Source: RYN-230 sp963782185 (lineage in GTDB: Bacteria > Actinomycetota > Actinomycetes > Streptosporangiales > Streptosporangiaceae). From it: DNA of 64,000 bases. Position 1 is the first letter of the stretch, and each line of letters begins with the position of its first letter. Shown here one piece after another: positions 53,454 to 63,017 of the stretch. The translations under genes were made by a program, and so were the position numbers. The notes beneath the pieces are model-generated. The model was not told where the DNA came from. It did no database searches and saw only the letters and a list, made by a program, of their open reading frames with translations. Location of the stretch: the NCBI GenBank assembly GCA_963782185.1, contig CAWAJB010000025.1:1-64000 (forward strand), in the 5' to 3' direction.

Positions 53454-54023
53454 ATGACGAGCACCCCGATCACCGGCGACCTGACGGCCAGCGGCCCGGG
53501 CGGCGCCCCCGCCGTCGGCGGCGAGCGTGCCGACCTCCTGGCGATGCTGGCCAAGCAGCGGCACTTCCTGCGCTTCACCACCCGTGACCTGACCGATGAC
53601 CAGGCCGGGCAGCGCACCACCGTGAGCGAGCTGTGCCTGGGCGGCCTGATCAAGCACGTCACGGCCGTGGAGAAGGGCTGGGCGGACTTCATCCTGCAGG
53701 GCCCGTCGGCGATGGGTGATTTCGCCAGCATGACCGAGGACGACTTTGCGGAGCGGGCGGCCGATTTCCAGCTGCTGCCCGGCGAGACGCTGCCCGGCGT
53801 GCTGGCCCGCTACGCCGAGGTGGCCCGGCGGACCGACGAACTGGCCGCCGGCCTGCCCGACCTGAACGCCGCGCAGCCGCTGCCGGAGGCCCCCTGGTTC
53901 GAGCCCGGCGGGCGCTGGTCGGCCCGCCGCGTGTTCCTGCACATCATCGCGGAAACCGCCCAGCACGCCGGGCACGCCGACATCATCCGCGAATCCCTGG
54001 ACGGCGCCAAGTCCATGGGCTGA
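53454..54023 (+). CDS. DinB/MDMPI-type metal-dependent protein
   Basis: 189 residues. DinB four-helix bundle: TVSELCLGGLIKHVTAVEKG with the first His, and RRVFLHIIAETAQHAGHADI with the H-x3-H type pair, giving three ligands. The family includes mycothiol-dependent and bacillithiol-dependent transferases and many stress proteins. GAAAGGCG lies upstream of ATG 53454. Controlled, by inference, by the divergent WYL regulator. Confidence 0.85.
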   Translation: MTSTPITGDLTASGPGGAPAVGGERADLLAMLAKQRHFLRFTTRDLTDDQAGQRTTVSELCLGGLIKHVTAVEKGWADFILQGPSAMGDFASMTEDDFAERAADFQLLPGETLPGVLARYAEVARRTDELAAGLPDLNAAQPLPEAPWFEPGGRWSARRVFLHIIAETAQHAGHADIIRESLDGAKSMG

Positions 54024-54071
54024 CTCCCAGGAGGCCGGGCGGCGGGAGACGCCCCGGGTGGCGGCGTATCC

Positions 54072-55394
54072 CTAGGATCGCGCAGCCGGGATCGCGGCCT
54101 GGCGGCGGAACGAGGCGAGCTGGCGCAGCCGCGGCCATTCGAGCGGGGGCTTGGGCGGCGGGACGCCGGGCCGCTGCCTGGGCACGATCACCCGCAGCGC
54201 CCCCGGCCGGATTGCGCAGCGGACGGGCGTGGGCATCATGACCGTCTCACCGTCGATGCCGACCGGGATCTCCGGCTCGTCGGCGTGCACGACGACCTCA
54301 TCGGCGGTCAGGCTGGTCAGGCCCTGCCCGTGGCCCCGGCGGATGAGCCCGATCGCCTGCCGGGCGCTGTCCACCCGGACGGCGACCATGCCGAGCGTGC
54401 CGGCGTCGAGACGGGCCCGCCTGCCCAGGCCGGCGAGATCGGCCATCTCGTAGGGGTCGTTGCTGACCAGCACGGCCTGCGGCCCCTCGATCGTGACGCC
54501 GCCGGCCTGGGCGGACAGGCGGGCCCCCTGGTGGCCCTGGAGCAGGTCGGGCAGCGTGCGCAAGGTGGTACCGCGTTTGTCATCGCGGTACTCGGGGCTG
54601 CGCACGACCTCCGCGTAGGCTCCGAACGACGCGTTGTTCACGAACGTGCGGTCCCCGATGAGGCCGAGGTCGATCCGCAGTTCCTCTCCATCGGCGAGAG
54701 CGGCGAGGCAGGTCGCGGGGTCGTCGCGGTCCAGGCCCAGGTCGAGCGCGAAGTGGTTGCGGGTTCCCGCGCTGACCACCAGGAACGGCAGGTCATGCTC
54801 GGCGGCGATGCCGGCGACCAGGGCCTGGGTGCCGTCCCCCCCGGCCACCCCGAGCAAGTCAGCCCCCTCGGCCACCGCCTTGCGGGCCAGCGCGGCCACG
54901 TCCACGATCCCCGGGCCGTCGAGCAGCGCGACCTCGGCCCCCTGGGCCTCGGCCTTCTCCTTCAGCCCGAACCGTCCCACCTTCCCGCCCCCCGACCTCG
55001 GGTTCATGATCAGGAACGCATGCCCGGGCCGGGCCGCGGGAACGGCGGGGCCGCCGCCCTGGACCGCCCCGGAGCCCAGCGCGGCCCGGGCGGCCCCCGC
55101 GGCCAGCAGCATCAGCGCCACGGCCACGATCGCCACCCAGAGCAGGTGGTGCAGCGCGAACGAGACCAGGATGACCACCGGCGCGGCGATGACCAGCAGG
55201 GCCGCCAGCCACCGGCGCACGCCCCGGTTGGCCAGGAACCAGTACCCGCCCGCCACCACGGCGCATCCACCGGCCGCGGCGAAGATGACCAGCGTCAGGC
55301 TGCGCCACCCGGCCACGGCGATCAGCAGGGCCACGGCGGCGAGGGTCAGGGCGAACGAGGCGCGGGCGAGCCAGCGCCGGGCCGTCACAGTCAT
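54072..55394 (-). CDS. Diacylglycerol kinase-type lipid kinase with N-terminal membrane part
   Basis: 440 residues. Residues 10-105 contain four hydrophobic segments; residues 125-415 are a DAGK/LCB5-type kinase with IMNPRSGGGKVG (nucleotide loop) and GVAGGDGTQALVAGI (GGDGT motif) then SAGTRNHFALDLGLD. It should phosphorylate a lipid alcohol at the membrane. The ATG follows GGAGGGGGG. Alone in its direction. Confidence 0.85.
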   Translation of the reverse strand: MTVTARRWLARASFALTLAAVALLIAVAGWRSLTLVIFAAAGGCAVVAGGYWFLANRGVRRWLAALLVIAAPVVILVSFALHHLLWVAIVAVALMLLAAGAARAALGSGAVQGGGPAVPAARPGHAFLIMNPRSGGGKVGRFGLKEKAEAQGAEVALLDGPGIVDVAALARKAVAEGADLLGVAGGDGTQALVAGIAAEHDLPFLVVSAGTRNHFALDLGLDRDDPATCLAALADGEELRIDLGLIGDRTFVNNASFGAYAEVVRSPEYRDDKRGTTLRTLPDLLQGHQGARLSAQAGGVTIEGPQAVLVSNDPYEMADLAGLGRRARLDAGTLGMVAVRVDSARQAIGLIRRGHGQGLTSLTADEVVVHADEPEIPVGIDGETVMMPTPVRCAIRPGALRVIVPRQRPGVPPPKPPLEWPRLRQLASFRRQAAIPAARS

Positions 55395-55537
55395 CAGCTG
55401 CCCCCCTCCGGCTTCACGATCCCATTACCCGCGCACATTCCGCTAGGGGTACTTGTGCCGTCCCGCCCGCGCGCCTCAGGGCACGGAAAGCATCAGCTTG
55501 CCGGTGTTCTCGCCCGTTCATGCCTCGCTCCTGAGCC

Positions 55538-56368
55538 TCAGGGGCGCCCGATGGGCGGCTCGACATCGTCGTAGACGCGGGCGGCGGCCAGCAGCCCGTC
55601 CGGGCCGCGCTCGTAGACGGCGATCCCCGCCTGGGCCGGCAGGTCGTGGCGGCCCCAGCGCAGGCAGTTGTATTCGAGGGCGCAGCGCACGCCATCGTCG
55701 GTCACGACGCAGTGCTCCAGGCCGATGCCGCCGCCCGCGCTGAAGCACCTGGTGAAGAACGAGCGGAGTTCGGGGGTGCCCTGGTGGGCGTAGTGCGGGC
55801 CGATGGGCTCGCGGTAGTACCCGTCGGCGGCGAAGGTGGCGACGATCGCGCCGGGGTCCCCCGCGCCGAGCGCGGCCTGGTAGCGGCCGACGACGTCGCC
55901 GGGATGGGAGGAGCCGGGCCCGAGGATGGGCGGCCGGACGTGGCGCCGCCCGTCCACCGGCCACTGGCTGCAGTAGGTGCGGAACACCACCGACAGGTCG
56001 TCGGGTGATTCGGCGACGACCGCGATCGGCCAGGCCACGGCCTGCCCGTCCTGGTCCAGGTGGGCCAGCAGCTCGACCACGGCCCGCCCGCCCGCCACGG
56101 TGGAGGCCACCGTCTCGGTGCGGGCGTGCAGCCCGTGCAGCCAGGACTTGTTGCGGCTGACGAACTCCCGCAGATGCCGGTGGCCGCGGACCTCCCCGGC
56201 GCGGGGGTCGTGGACCACGACCTCTCCGGGCCATGCCGTCTCCAGGATGTGGGCGTCACCCTCGTTCAGGGCGGTGAAGTACTGCCCGACCGGATCAGCC
56301 CGGCCCGCGGCGCGGGTCTCCCGGCGAGCCAGTTCCACCGCACTGCTGAAGTCCGGAAACCACGGCAT
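55538..56368 (-). CDS. Double NTF2-like (SnoaL/DUF4440-like) protein
   Basis: 276 residues from ATG 56368 (GGGAG upstream); the frame is open much further but that part belongs to other genes. Two NTF2-like halves: PVGQYFTALNEGDAHILETA ... LAHLDQDGQAVAWPI and VVGRYQAALGAGDPGAIVAT ... YNCLRWGRHDLPAQAGIAVY. Such folds bind or isomerise small molecules. It lies downstream of the broken TetR gene on the same strand and might have been under its control. Confidence 0.65.
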   Translation of the reverse strand: MPWFPDFSSAVELARRETRAAGRADPVGQYFTALNEGDAHILETAWPGEVVVHDPRAGEVRGHRHLREFVSRNKSWLHGLHARTETVASTVAGGRAVVELLAHLDQDGQAVAWPIAVVAESPDDLSVVFRTYCSQWPVDGRRHVRPPILGPGSSHPGDVVGRYQAALGAGDPGAIVATFAADGYYREPIGPHYAHQGTPELRSFFTRCFSAGGGIGLEHCVVTDDGVRCALEYNCLRWGRHDLPAQAGIAVYERGPDGLLAAARVYDDVEPPIGRP

Positions 56369-56617
56369 CTCAACTCCCGAGCTCCCTGCGGGGCGGACAG
56401 TTTTCTCCAACGGTCGTGCCGTCCTCGATCCTCCAGCAGCGTACTCATCCCCGCTGCCGGGCCCGTGAAAGCCCCGCGGCCGCAAGACGCCGCGTCGCCG
56501 CCGGCCGCGAGATAAGCGTGCCTGACCTCCCGACTGACCGGACGCCGCGCGTACCGGCTCGCGCTCAGCCCCTCGCCGGTCAGGCCCCGCGGTCAGGCCC
56601 GCGGTAGCGAGCGGACC

Positions 56618-56677
56618 TCCGGTCAGGCCCCCGCCGGTCAGCCCCCCTCCGGTCAGCCCCCCTCCGGTCAGCCTCCC
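56618..56677. repeat. Four 15-bp tandem repeats (TCCGGTCAGCCCCCC)
   Basis: Units at 56618-56632, 56633-56647, 56648-56662 and 56663-56677 with few changes; degenerate copies extend left to about 56577. On the minus strand they read LTGGG per unit. They lie just past the end of the broken TetR gene. Confidence 0.8.
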
Positions 56678-57440
56678 TGCGGGCTTGCGCGGCCCGTTCC
56701 GGCGGGGGGTGGTGGCGCAGTTCCCGGACGGCGGGGCGCCGTGCGGCCTGCCCTGAGTCCCTGGCCCTCGTCCATGGGCCGGGCGGCCAGGACCGCCAGG
56801 TGCAGGGCGACCAGCGTGTCTTCCAGTTCCGGCAGGAGTCGATCGCGGCTTGGCTGACCTGCGCCGGACCAGCTGGGCGGTGGCGCCGGCCAGCGCGTAG
56901 TAGGCCTGGTAGGGAACGACCGGCCACCCGGATGGTCGCGGCGGGCGCGTTCGTGCCAGGCCTGGTTCAGCCGGGCGAAGTTGTGCAGCCCGGCCTCGAT
57001 CCGCTGGACCGCGCGGGGCCCGGCGGCGGGCATGTCCACGTAGAAGGCGCGGGCAAAGGCGGGCTCCCTGGCCAGGAACGCCAGGAAGGCGGCGATGCGG
57101 GCGCGCAGCGCCTCCTCGGCGCCGCCCGGCCGGGACGCGCCGGGCCGCCTCAGCGACCTGGTTGATCATCAGCCAGCCTCCCTCGCGGGTAGCGGCCAGG
57201 AAGCATTCCTCCTTGTCCGCGAAGTGGATGTAGAACGCCGCCCTAGACACCCGGGCGCCGCGCACGATGTCGGCCACCGTGAGGTCGGTGAACGCGGTGC
57301 TGGCCACCGCGGCGATGACCGCCCGCAGCAGCCGCTCGCGCTGGGCTGCGCGGACCGTCTGGGCCGGGCAGAGCGCTGAGGCGGCGGGGAAGCCCGGGCT
57401 CACCCTCGTGCGTGCGGGCGAGTGCTTCCTCTTGTCCCAT
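56668..57440 (-). pseudogene. TetR-type regulator with frameshifts
   Basis: Natural start MGQEEALARTHEGEPG at 57440, then a frame change near 57350 into RAVIAAVASTAFTDLTVADI and VRGARVSRAAFYIHFADKEE (TetR HTH), then shifts at about 57150 and 57000 into AAFLAFLAREPAFARAFY-like and ELEDTLVALHLAVLAARPM helices. At least three indels. A perfect 11-base inverted repeat lies 32 bases upstream of the start (57472-57497). Confidence 0.7.
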
Positions 57441-57471
57441 GGCGGGCCAGGCTGTGAAAAGACATTCGCGT

Positions 57472-57497
57472 ACATAAGTACGTTATCGTACTTATGT
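57472..57497. promoter_or_regulatory. TetR operator
   Basis: ACATAAGTACG - TTAT - CGTACTTATGT: perfect 11-base arms and 4-base spacer in an A+T-rich spot directly upstream of the broken tetR gene. It could serve the tetR gene and anything starting rightward from here. Confidence 0.75.
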
Positions 57498-57605
57498 GAA
57501 CGCCCGAGATACGGGGGGTCACGCCGAGCGGGGAAGGCCGCCATGAGCGCGCTGCGTGGGCTGCGGATAACGCCTGAGGCCGCTCAGTGGCGCCCCACTG
57601 GCCAG

Positions 57606-58160
57606 CGGCTCCGGGAGCGCAGATGACCGGGCCGCCCGCGACCGATCCCGGCCAACGCGCAGAAGTTCGCCCGAGCTGGCGGTGATCCAGGCCAACCCCG
57701 CGCTGTTCGCCAAGCTGGCCGCCTACCCCAACCCGGCCACGATCCCGCTGAAGCTGGCCGCCCAGGCGGTCGCGCCGCGAGCGGAGGCGCCGAGGGGACC
57801 GCGGTCCTCGCCACGATCGTCGCGAACAGAGCCGCCATCAAGGGCGTCATCGCCGTGGTGCCCAAGCTGGCGCGGTCGCGCCCTACGCGGCCCAGCTGCC
57901 CCGCTGGCCAAGCTCTCGCCGCAGGTGTTCCCGTACCTGAAAGCCCACGGCGCCGCGGTCGAGAAGGCGGCCGCCCAGGCCCCGGGTGGAAGACCTGGTA
58001 CTGGGTGTGCTTCGGCGGGTTCCTGTTCTTCCTGGTCAGCATCCCGCTGCTGCGCGGCCGCTGGAATCCGTCCAGCGCCCGCCGCGACGAGGAGGAACAC
58101 GAGGCGATGGTGGAGGCCGAGCTGGCCAAGCCAGCACCTGAACCCGGCCCGGCGCCGCCG
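57606..58160 (+). pseudogene. Degenerate membrane-protein gene
   Basis: In changing frames: VIQANPALFAKLAAYPNPAT, IPLKLAAQAV, VLATIVANRAAIKGVIAVVP-like, LSPQVFPYLKAHGAAVEKAA and WYWVCFGGFLFFLVSIPLLR (a membrane helix) with a charged tail DEEEHEAMVEAELAK. It resembles hypothetical actinomycete membrane proteins near TetR genes; it is divergent from the broken tetR and was perhaps its target. At least three indels. Confidence 0.5.
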
Positions 58161-58278
58161 GCGGGTCAGCTGCCCCGGGCCCGCATGGCCGCCCGCCGGG
58201 CCTGGCGCTGGGCGGGCTGGGCCGCCAGGTGCCCATGCTCGTTCAGCCTGGCCGTCAGGTGCGCCCCGGCGGCAGCGG

Positions 58279-59359
58279 TCAGGTGGGGATCGTCACCGGC
58301 CCGGGATCCGCGGCGGGGACGGCGCCGTCACCGCAGGAGGTCAGGAGCGCGGCGATCGCGGTCTCGGTCTCGGCGGGGGCCGGGAGGACGAGCGGCAGCG
58401 GGGAGATGCCGGGAAGTTCTCCCGCCGACTCGTACCGGCTGATCAGCCGGGGATCGATGTAGGACGAGCGGGCGACCGCCGGGGTGTCCCCGAGCGCCCG
58501 CGCCACCTCGCGCACGCTGGCGGAGATGACCCGCTTCCGGCCCTGCGGGGTGGCCGACGGGCCGGCGTTCGCCAGCTCCAGAGCCATGAGCACGGTGGCG
58601 TTCCAGGTCCGGAATTCCTTGGCGGTGAAGTGGCCGCCTGCCTGGGTAGCTATGTAGGTGCCCACGTCGTGGGAGTGGAGCCGGTGCCAGGCGTCGTCGT
58701 GCTCGTAGCAGAACAGTTCCTCGTGGCCGTTGTCGGACTGGGCCAGGGCCCGGACGGTGGGCTGGACGACCCGGTCCGTGACGCAGATCGTCCGCTGCTT
58801 GCCCCACTTCGCCACGTAGTCGAACAGGATGCCGTCCCGCGTCACCTGCACGTGGCGCTTCTCGAGCGTCGTGGCGCCGTAGTGATGGTCCAGCTCGGCG
58901 TACCTCTCGCTGCCGATGCGGAACAGGCCGAGGTCGATCAGCCGGACCACGCCGGCCACGACGCGGTCACGTTTCAGCCCGCGCCGCCTCAGGTCGCGCT
59001 GGGCCGCCTCCCGCAGCGCCGGGCAGCGCGCTGGCGAAGCGGAGCATGTGCGCGAACTTCTGGGCATCACGCTGCTCGCGCCAGAGCTGGTGGTACAGGT
59101 ACTGCAGGCGGCCCCGGCTGTCCACGCCGGTGGCCTGGATGTGGCCGCGCGGATCCGGCGAGATCCAGACGTTCTCCCAGGCGGGCGGGATCGGAGCGCG
59201 CGGATGCGCTGCAGCGTCCCCGCCGGTGATCTCCGTCCCCGCCGGGCTGAGATACCGGAAGCCGCCGCCGGCCCGCGCACGGCTGATCCCGGGGCGGTGC
59301 GGGTCGCTGCGCACCAGCCCGGGCACCGCGGCCGCCAGCGACGGCCCCTCGAAGCTCAT
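58279..59359 (-). pseudogene. DNA topoisomerase IB with one frameshift
   Basis: N-terminal part from ATG 59359 (MSFEGPSLAAAVPGLVRSDP ... HIQATGVDSRGRLQYLYHQL, the bacterial Topo IB N-domain), then after HMLRFASALP the frame shifts near 59025 (an extra C in CTGCCCGGCG) to LREAAQRDLRRRGLKRDRVV ... HVQVTRDGILFDYVAKWGK ... GGHFTAKEFRTWNATVLMAL and the active-site Tyr region VARSSYIDPRLISRYESA. All catalytic parts are present. With one base removed it would be a normal enzyme of about 355 residues that relaxes supercoils. Confidence 0.8.
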
Positions 59360-59521
59360 GACCACCGAGCGTATGCGCCGCTCCGCCCCGGGCGGATCAT
59401 CGGGTCTGCTCACCGGGCGTCCCCCCGGGCCCGGGCGGGCCCGGACAGCGGCCGGCAGAGCACTCAACTTTCCGGCCCGCCGGTCGTGCAATAACTATGT
59501 GGGACTGCTGCGTGGCCGGTG

Positions 59522-60084
59522 ATGGGCGAGGCGGGCCGCCCGGCGACGACGTCATCGGCGCGGTGACTCGTCCTTGAGGATTTCGTCGAGGGCTCGTCGG
59601 CGCGCCTGTTCACCATGGCCAGGCTGCTGGCCGGCGGGTAACCGGGCTGAGGCCGAGGACCTGCTGCAGGGGCGTACGAGCGGGCCTACCGGCGCTGGGG
59701 CCGGATCTCACGCCGGGCTGACCCGAGCGTTACGTACGCCAGATCCTCGTCAACGCGTCCGTGACCGGTGGCGGTGGCGGCGGCGCCATCCGGAGGCCCG
59801 CTGCTCCCAGCGGTCCCGGGCCGGTCACCGCCGACACGGCGACCACGGTCGCGGACCGGGATCTGCTGCTGCGCGGCCTGGCGGCGCTACCGCCCAGGCA
59901 GCGGGCCGTGCTGGTGCTGCGCTATTTCGAGGACCTGTCCGAAGCCGAGACGGCGGTCGCGCTCGGCTGCAGCGTCGGCACGGTCAAGAGCCAGGCCGCG
60001 CGGGGGCTGGCCCGGCTGCGTGGGAGCGCGGGTGAGGCAGGCGCCCGGCCCAGCGGTGCCCGGGAAGGTGGCGGTGCGCCATGA
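59522..60084 (+). pseudogene. SigE-family ECF sigma factor with frameshifts
   Basis: DFVEGSSARLFTMARLLAGG and NRAEAEDLLQG-like (region 2), YVRQILVNASVT in another frame, then ADRDLLLRGLAALPPRQRAV and LGCSVGTVKSQAARGLARL (region 4, HTH) in the last frame from about 59761. At least two indels near 59640 and 59730. Its end overlaps the next gene by 4 bases, the normal arrangement with a membrane or anti-sigma partner. Confidence 0.7.
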
Positions 60085-60855
60085 CGGATCTCGAACGCAG
60101 GCTGCGGGCGGCCATGGCGGCGTCCGCGGAACCAGCCCCGGCCGGGCTGCTGGAGGGCATCCGCCGCCGGCACCGCCGCCATCACCGGCGGCTCGCGGCG
60201 GCCTGCGCCGCGGCGGTGGCGTTCGGGGTCGCGGGAACGCTGGTCTCGCGGGGGGTGATGGACGGCCCGGCCGGGACCGGGCCGCCGGCGGCGGCCCGGC
60301 GGCTGACCGGCCCGGCGTGCTGCCGCCGGCCACCCCGGCTGCCCCGGTCACCGAGGTGGCGGGTACCGTGCTGCGGGACTGCAGTCAGAACACGGCACCC
60401 TGTGCTCGGGCTGGAAAGCGCTCAGCGTGCACGCCGGCCCGGTCTGGTTCATCTACGCCCGGCCCCGGGGCACCGCGTCGTCCGGTCACCGGCTGAGCGT
60501 CGGGAAGGTGGCTGGCTCCGCCATGGTCATCGCCGTCGAGAACGGCCACACGGCGGTGGTGTCGGCCGCCCCGCAGGCCCGCGGGCGGTTCCGGTTCCTG
60601 GCCGGCTTCAACCCCGACGGGAAGCCTTACACCCTGGCCGGGGGCGCTCCGGGCCTGACGCTGGCCAGCTGCCCGCCGGTCCCGGCCGGGACCGGGATCC
60701 CGGAGGCCTACGCACCCGGGCTGACCATGTTCTGGGAGGGCTACGTCACCGCCCTGCGCGGCTGCATTCCCCTGGAGGTTCGTTCCCCGGCCGCCAGCAC
60801 GCCCACCCGGGTGACCGTGGCCGTGCCCGCGGCGGCTGCGTCTCATGGCTGCTGA
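60081..60855 (+). pseudogene. Membrane-anchored partner of the SigE-type factor, frameshifted
   Basis: Start TDLERRLRAAMAASAEPAPA and one membrane segment (LAAACAAAVAFGVAGTLVSR) in the first frame; from about 60400 a second frame gives LSVHAGPVWFIYARPRGTAS ... GCIPLEVRSPAAS, an extracytoplasmic domain. A shift near 60310-60400 separates them. Companion of SigE-like sigma genes in related genomes, possibly an anti-sigma or sensor protein. Confidence 0.6.
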
Positions 60856-60936
60856 GCCGCGGGAGGCGGGGTGGGGCGGAGGGGGGGGCGGGGGGATCGG
60901 ATTGCCGTGCCGCCTCCGGTCCGGTAGGAACGTCGC

Positions 60937-61494
60937 ATGCTGCGCGGGGAAGTGGCCGGGCTGCGGGCCCGGGAAGACAGTGACGTGGCGATCCTGCATG
61001 CGGAGCTGCACGACGACGTGACGACCAGGGTCCGGGCGGATACGCGGCCCTGGCGGCCGATCCCGGCCACCGCGGCCCAGTCCCCGTACCGGGTGGCGGG
61101 CCGGGAAGAGGACAGTGCCACGTTCTCCGTGGTGCACCTGGCCAGCGGCGAGCTGGCCGGTGAGGCGCTGCTGTGGGGCATCGACGTGCACAACCGCTCG
61201 GCCCATGTGGGCATCTCCCTGCGGCCGGGGTTCCGCGGCCGCGGGCTGGGCACCGACACCGTCCGGGTGCTGTGCGGATACGGCTTCGCCATCCTCGGGC
61301 TGAACCGGCTCCAGGCGGAGACGTTGGCTGACAACGCCGCGATGATCGCGGCGGCCACCCGGGCGGGTTTTGTGCAGGAAGGCAGCCTGCGCCGCTCGGC
61401 GTGGGTCAACGGCCGTTTCGCCGACGAGGCCATCCTCGGGATGCTCGCCGCCGACTGGCATCCGGTCCCGGGGCAGGCGGGCCGCGCGGGCTAA
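60937..61494 (+). CDS. GNAT acetyltransferase, RimJ/RimL-like
   Basis: 185 residues. ATFSVVHLASGELAGEALLW, then HVGISLRPGFRGRGLGTDTV (acetyl-CoA loop R-G-R-G-L-G) and LNRLQAETLADNAAMIAAAT, RAGFVQEGSLRRSAWVNGRF define the GNAT fold. It transfers acetyl to a protein N-terminus or small amine. AGGA precedes ATG 60937. Stands alone. Confidence 0.85.
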   Translation: MLRGEVAGLRAREDSDVAILHAELHDDVTTRVRADTRPWRPIPATAAQSPYRVAGREEDSATFSVVHLASGELAGEALLWGIDVHNRSAHVGISLRPGFRGRGLGTDTVRVLCGYGFAILGLNRLQAETLADNAAMIAAATRAGFVQEGSLRRSAWVNGRFADEAILGMLAADWHPVPGQAGRAG

Positions 61495-61729
61495 AGCCCA
61501 GCAGCCGGGCAGGCTAGACCCTGGTGGCTGACTCGCCCAGCGCCGCGGCGACATCGCGCCCTAGTTCGGACCGGCGGCGGGCGGCGTAGCCCGGGCGGTT
61601 GGTGATGAGGACGTCGATCCGCTGAGTCCGGCTGGTCGATCAGCATCATGGGACGGTCACACACCATGATGCCGATGCCGTTGCGGTGCGAGCGGCACTG
61701 CCTGGACCTAACCGCGGGGAACTTCGGCC
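61495..61729. other. Stretch with unassigned minus-strand coding scrap
   Basis: On the minus strand about 35 codons (RIDVLITNRPGYAARRRSEL, then GRDVAAALGESATRV and TAG at 61513-61515) look like a protein end, without a family I recognise. Nothing else is seen. Confidence 0.3.
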
Positions 61730-62830
61730 TAACGCGGCACCGGCGTGCCGCGGGTCCCAGGCCGAGCAGTCCAGCTGCCCGTCGGCCCGGCCGGTGATGA
61801 ACACCCGGCCGGTGGCCTCGTGACAGCCACGCTGTTGGGCTGGCGGACCGTGGGCCATGTCTGGTCCGGCACCAGCCTGCTGCCGGAGACCCGGAAGGAT
61901 TCCAGCTGGTTGGTCGCGGTCAGCGTCACGTAGACCAGCCCGCGGCGGCGGTGACGGCGATTCCGTACGGCGCGCCGCGCGGGGTCGCCACGGCCGCGGC
62001 CTGGTGCGGGCCGCTGACGCCCACCCGGAAGATCAGCACCGCGTCGCCCTCGGTGTCCGCCACGTAGAACACGCTGCCCCGCCCGGCCTGCACATGCGTC
62101 GGCCCGGCGCCGGCCGGGGCGGTGCCCAGGATCCGGCCGCCGGCCGAGTAGGCCTCCACCTGGCGCCCGCGCACGCCGACGACCAGGACGGATGAGCCGC
62201 CCGCGGCGACGCCCCCCGGCTGCACCGGCCCGGGTTCCACCCGGATCTGCCTGCGGCCGCGGACCAGGGAGACTGTGCTGGCGTACTCATTGCCCACGAA
62301 GATCAGCGGGCCGTCCGCGGCGGCGTCGTGCGGATGCCGGCCGAGCGGGGTGTCCGCGGTCACCACCCCGCCCGGCAGCGCGATCTGGGCCAGCCGGTCG
62401 GCGTCTTCGAGGGGAGCCAGCACGGGGCCTGCCGGGCCAGCCAGTTCCAGGTGGCGCGGCGCCCCGGGCAGCCGGACGATCCGGCGCTCGCGCCCGGTGC
62501 CGCGTTCACCAGCGCCACCCCGGCTGGCAGGCGGATCCCGACGGCGACAATCCCGTCGATCGCGTCCACGGCCAGGCCTTCCGGACCGCCGGCCAGCGCG
62601 ACCACCCGTCCGGCGGGCCGCCCCGTGACTGGCGGCGCCGTGGCCGGCTCGGCACGTCTGTCCGGGCCGGCATCGCCTGCGCCGGCCGCATCCGCCCCGG
62701 TGGCCGGCGGGGTGCCCGGCCCGGGTCCGGGCGGCGCCGTCAGCCCGCAGCCTGCGGCCGCGGCGATGACCGCGCCGATCATGACGGTCAGGCTCAGCCG
62801 CGGATGCAACACGGCCCACAGCGTACGCAC
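61730..62830 (-). pseudogene. Beta-propeller lipoprotein (YncE/SMP-30-like), frameshifted
   Basis: ATG 62830 begins a signal peptide with lipobox VIAAAAGC, then GRVVALAGGPEGLAVDAIDG. The frame shifts near 62505 to RRIVRLPGAPRHLELAGPAG ... GPLIFVGNEYASTVSLVRGR ... SVFYVADTEGDAVLIFRVGV, and again near 61930 to VTLTATNQLESFRVSGS and VFITGRADGQLD. These are repeated propeller blades. It would be an exported, lipid-anchored protein of about 370 residues if the indels are errors. Confidence 0.65.
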
Positions 62831-62975
62831 CCGCCGCGGCGCCGCGGGCCGGGGCGGCTAATAAACCGTAAGCCGGCCGTGACCGCGGCGAAGACGCAGC
62901 GACCGGGCAGGCCCGGCACACTCCGGCCCTGGTGAGCCGGGCGCGAGTCCCCGCATGTCACGTCCGGCGGGTGCG

Positions 62976-62997
62976 GGGTGTCAGTGTGGTGACACCC
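62976..62997. promoter_or_regulatory. Inverted repeat upstream of the sigJ-like gene
   Basis: GGGTGTCA - GTGTGG - TGACACCC, 8-base perfect arms, 20 bases before the start codon. A control site or promoter part of the sigma gene; regulator unknown. Confidence 0.5.
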
Positions 62998-63017
62998 GTA
63001 GCGAGGGAACGTGACAG

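Noticed and set aside
54285..55574. 429-codon plus-strand frame over the lipid-kinase gene
   Set aside because: Shadow of the kinase gene; Gly/Arg/Pro-rich with no fold.
55538..57544. A single 668-codon protein
   Set aside because: The frame runs through an NTF2-like gene, tandem repeats and a frameshifted TetR gene; it is open only because of high G+C. The NTF2-like start at 56368 has its own ribosome site.
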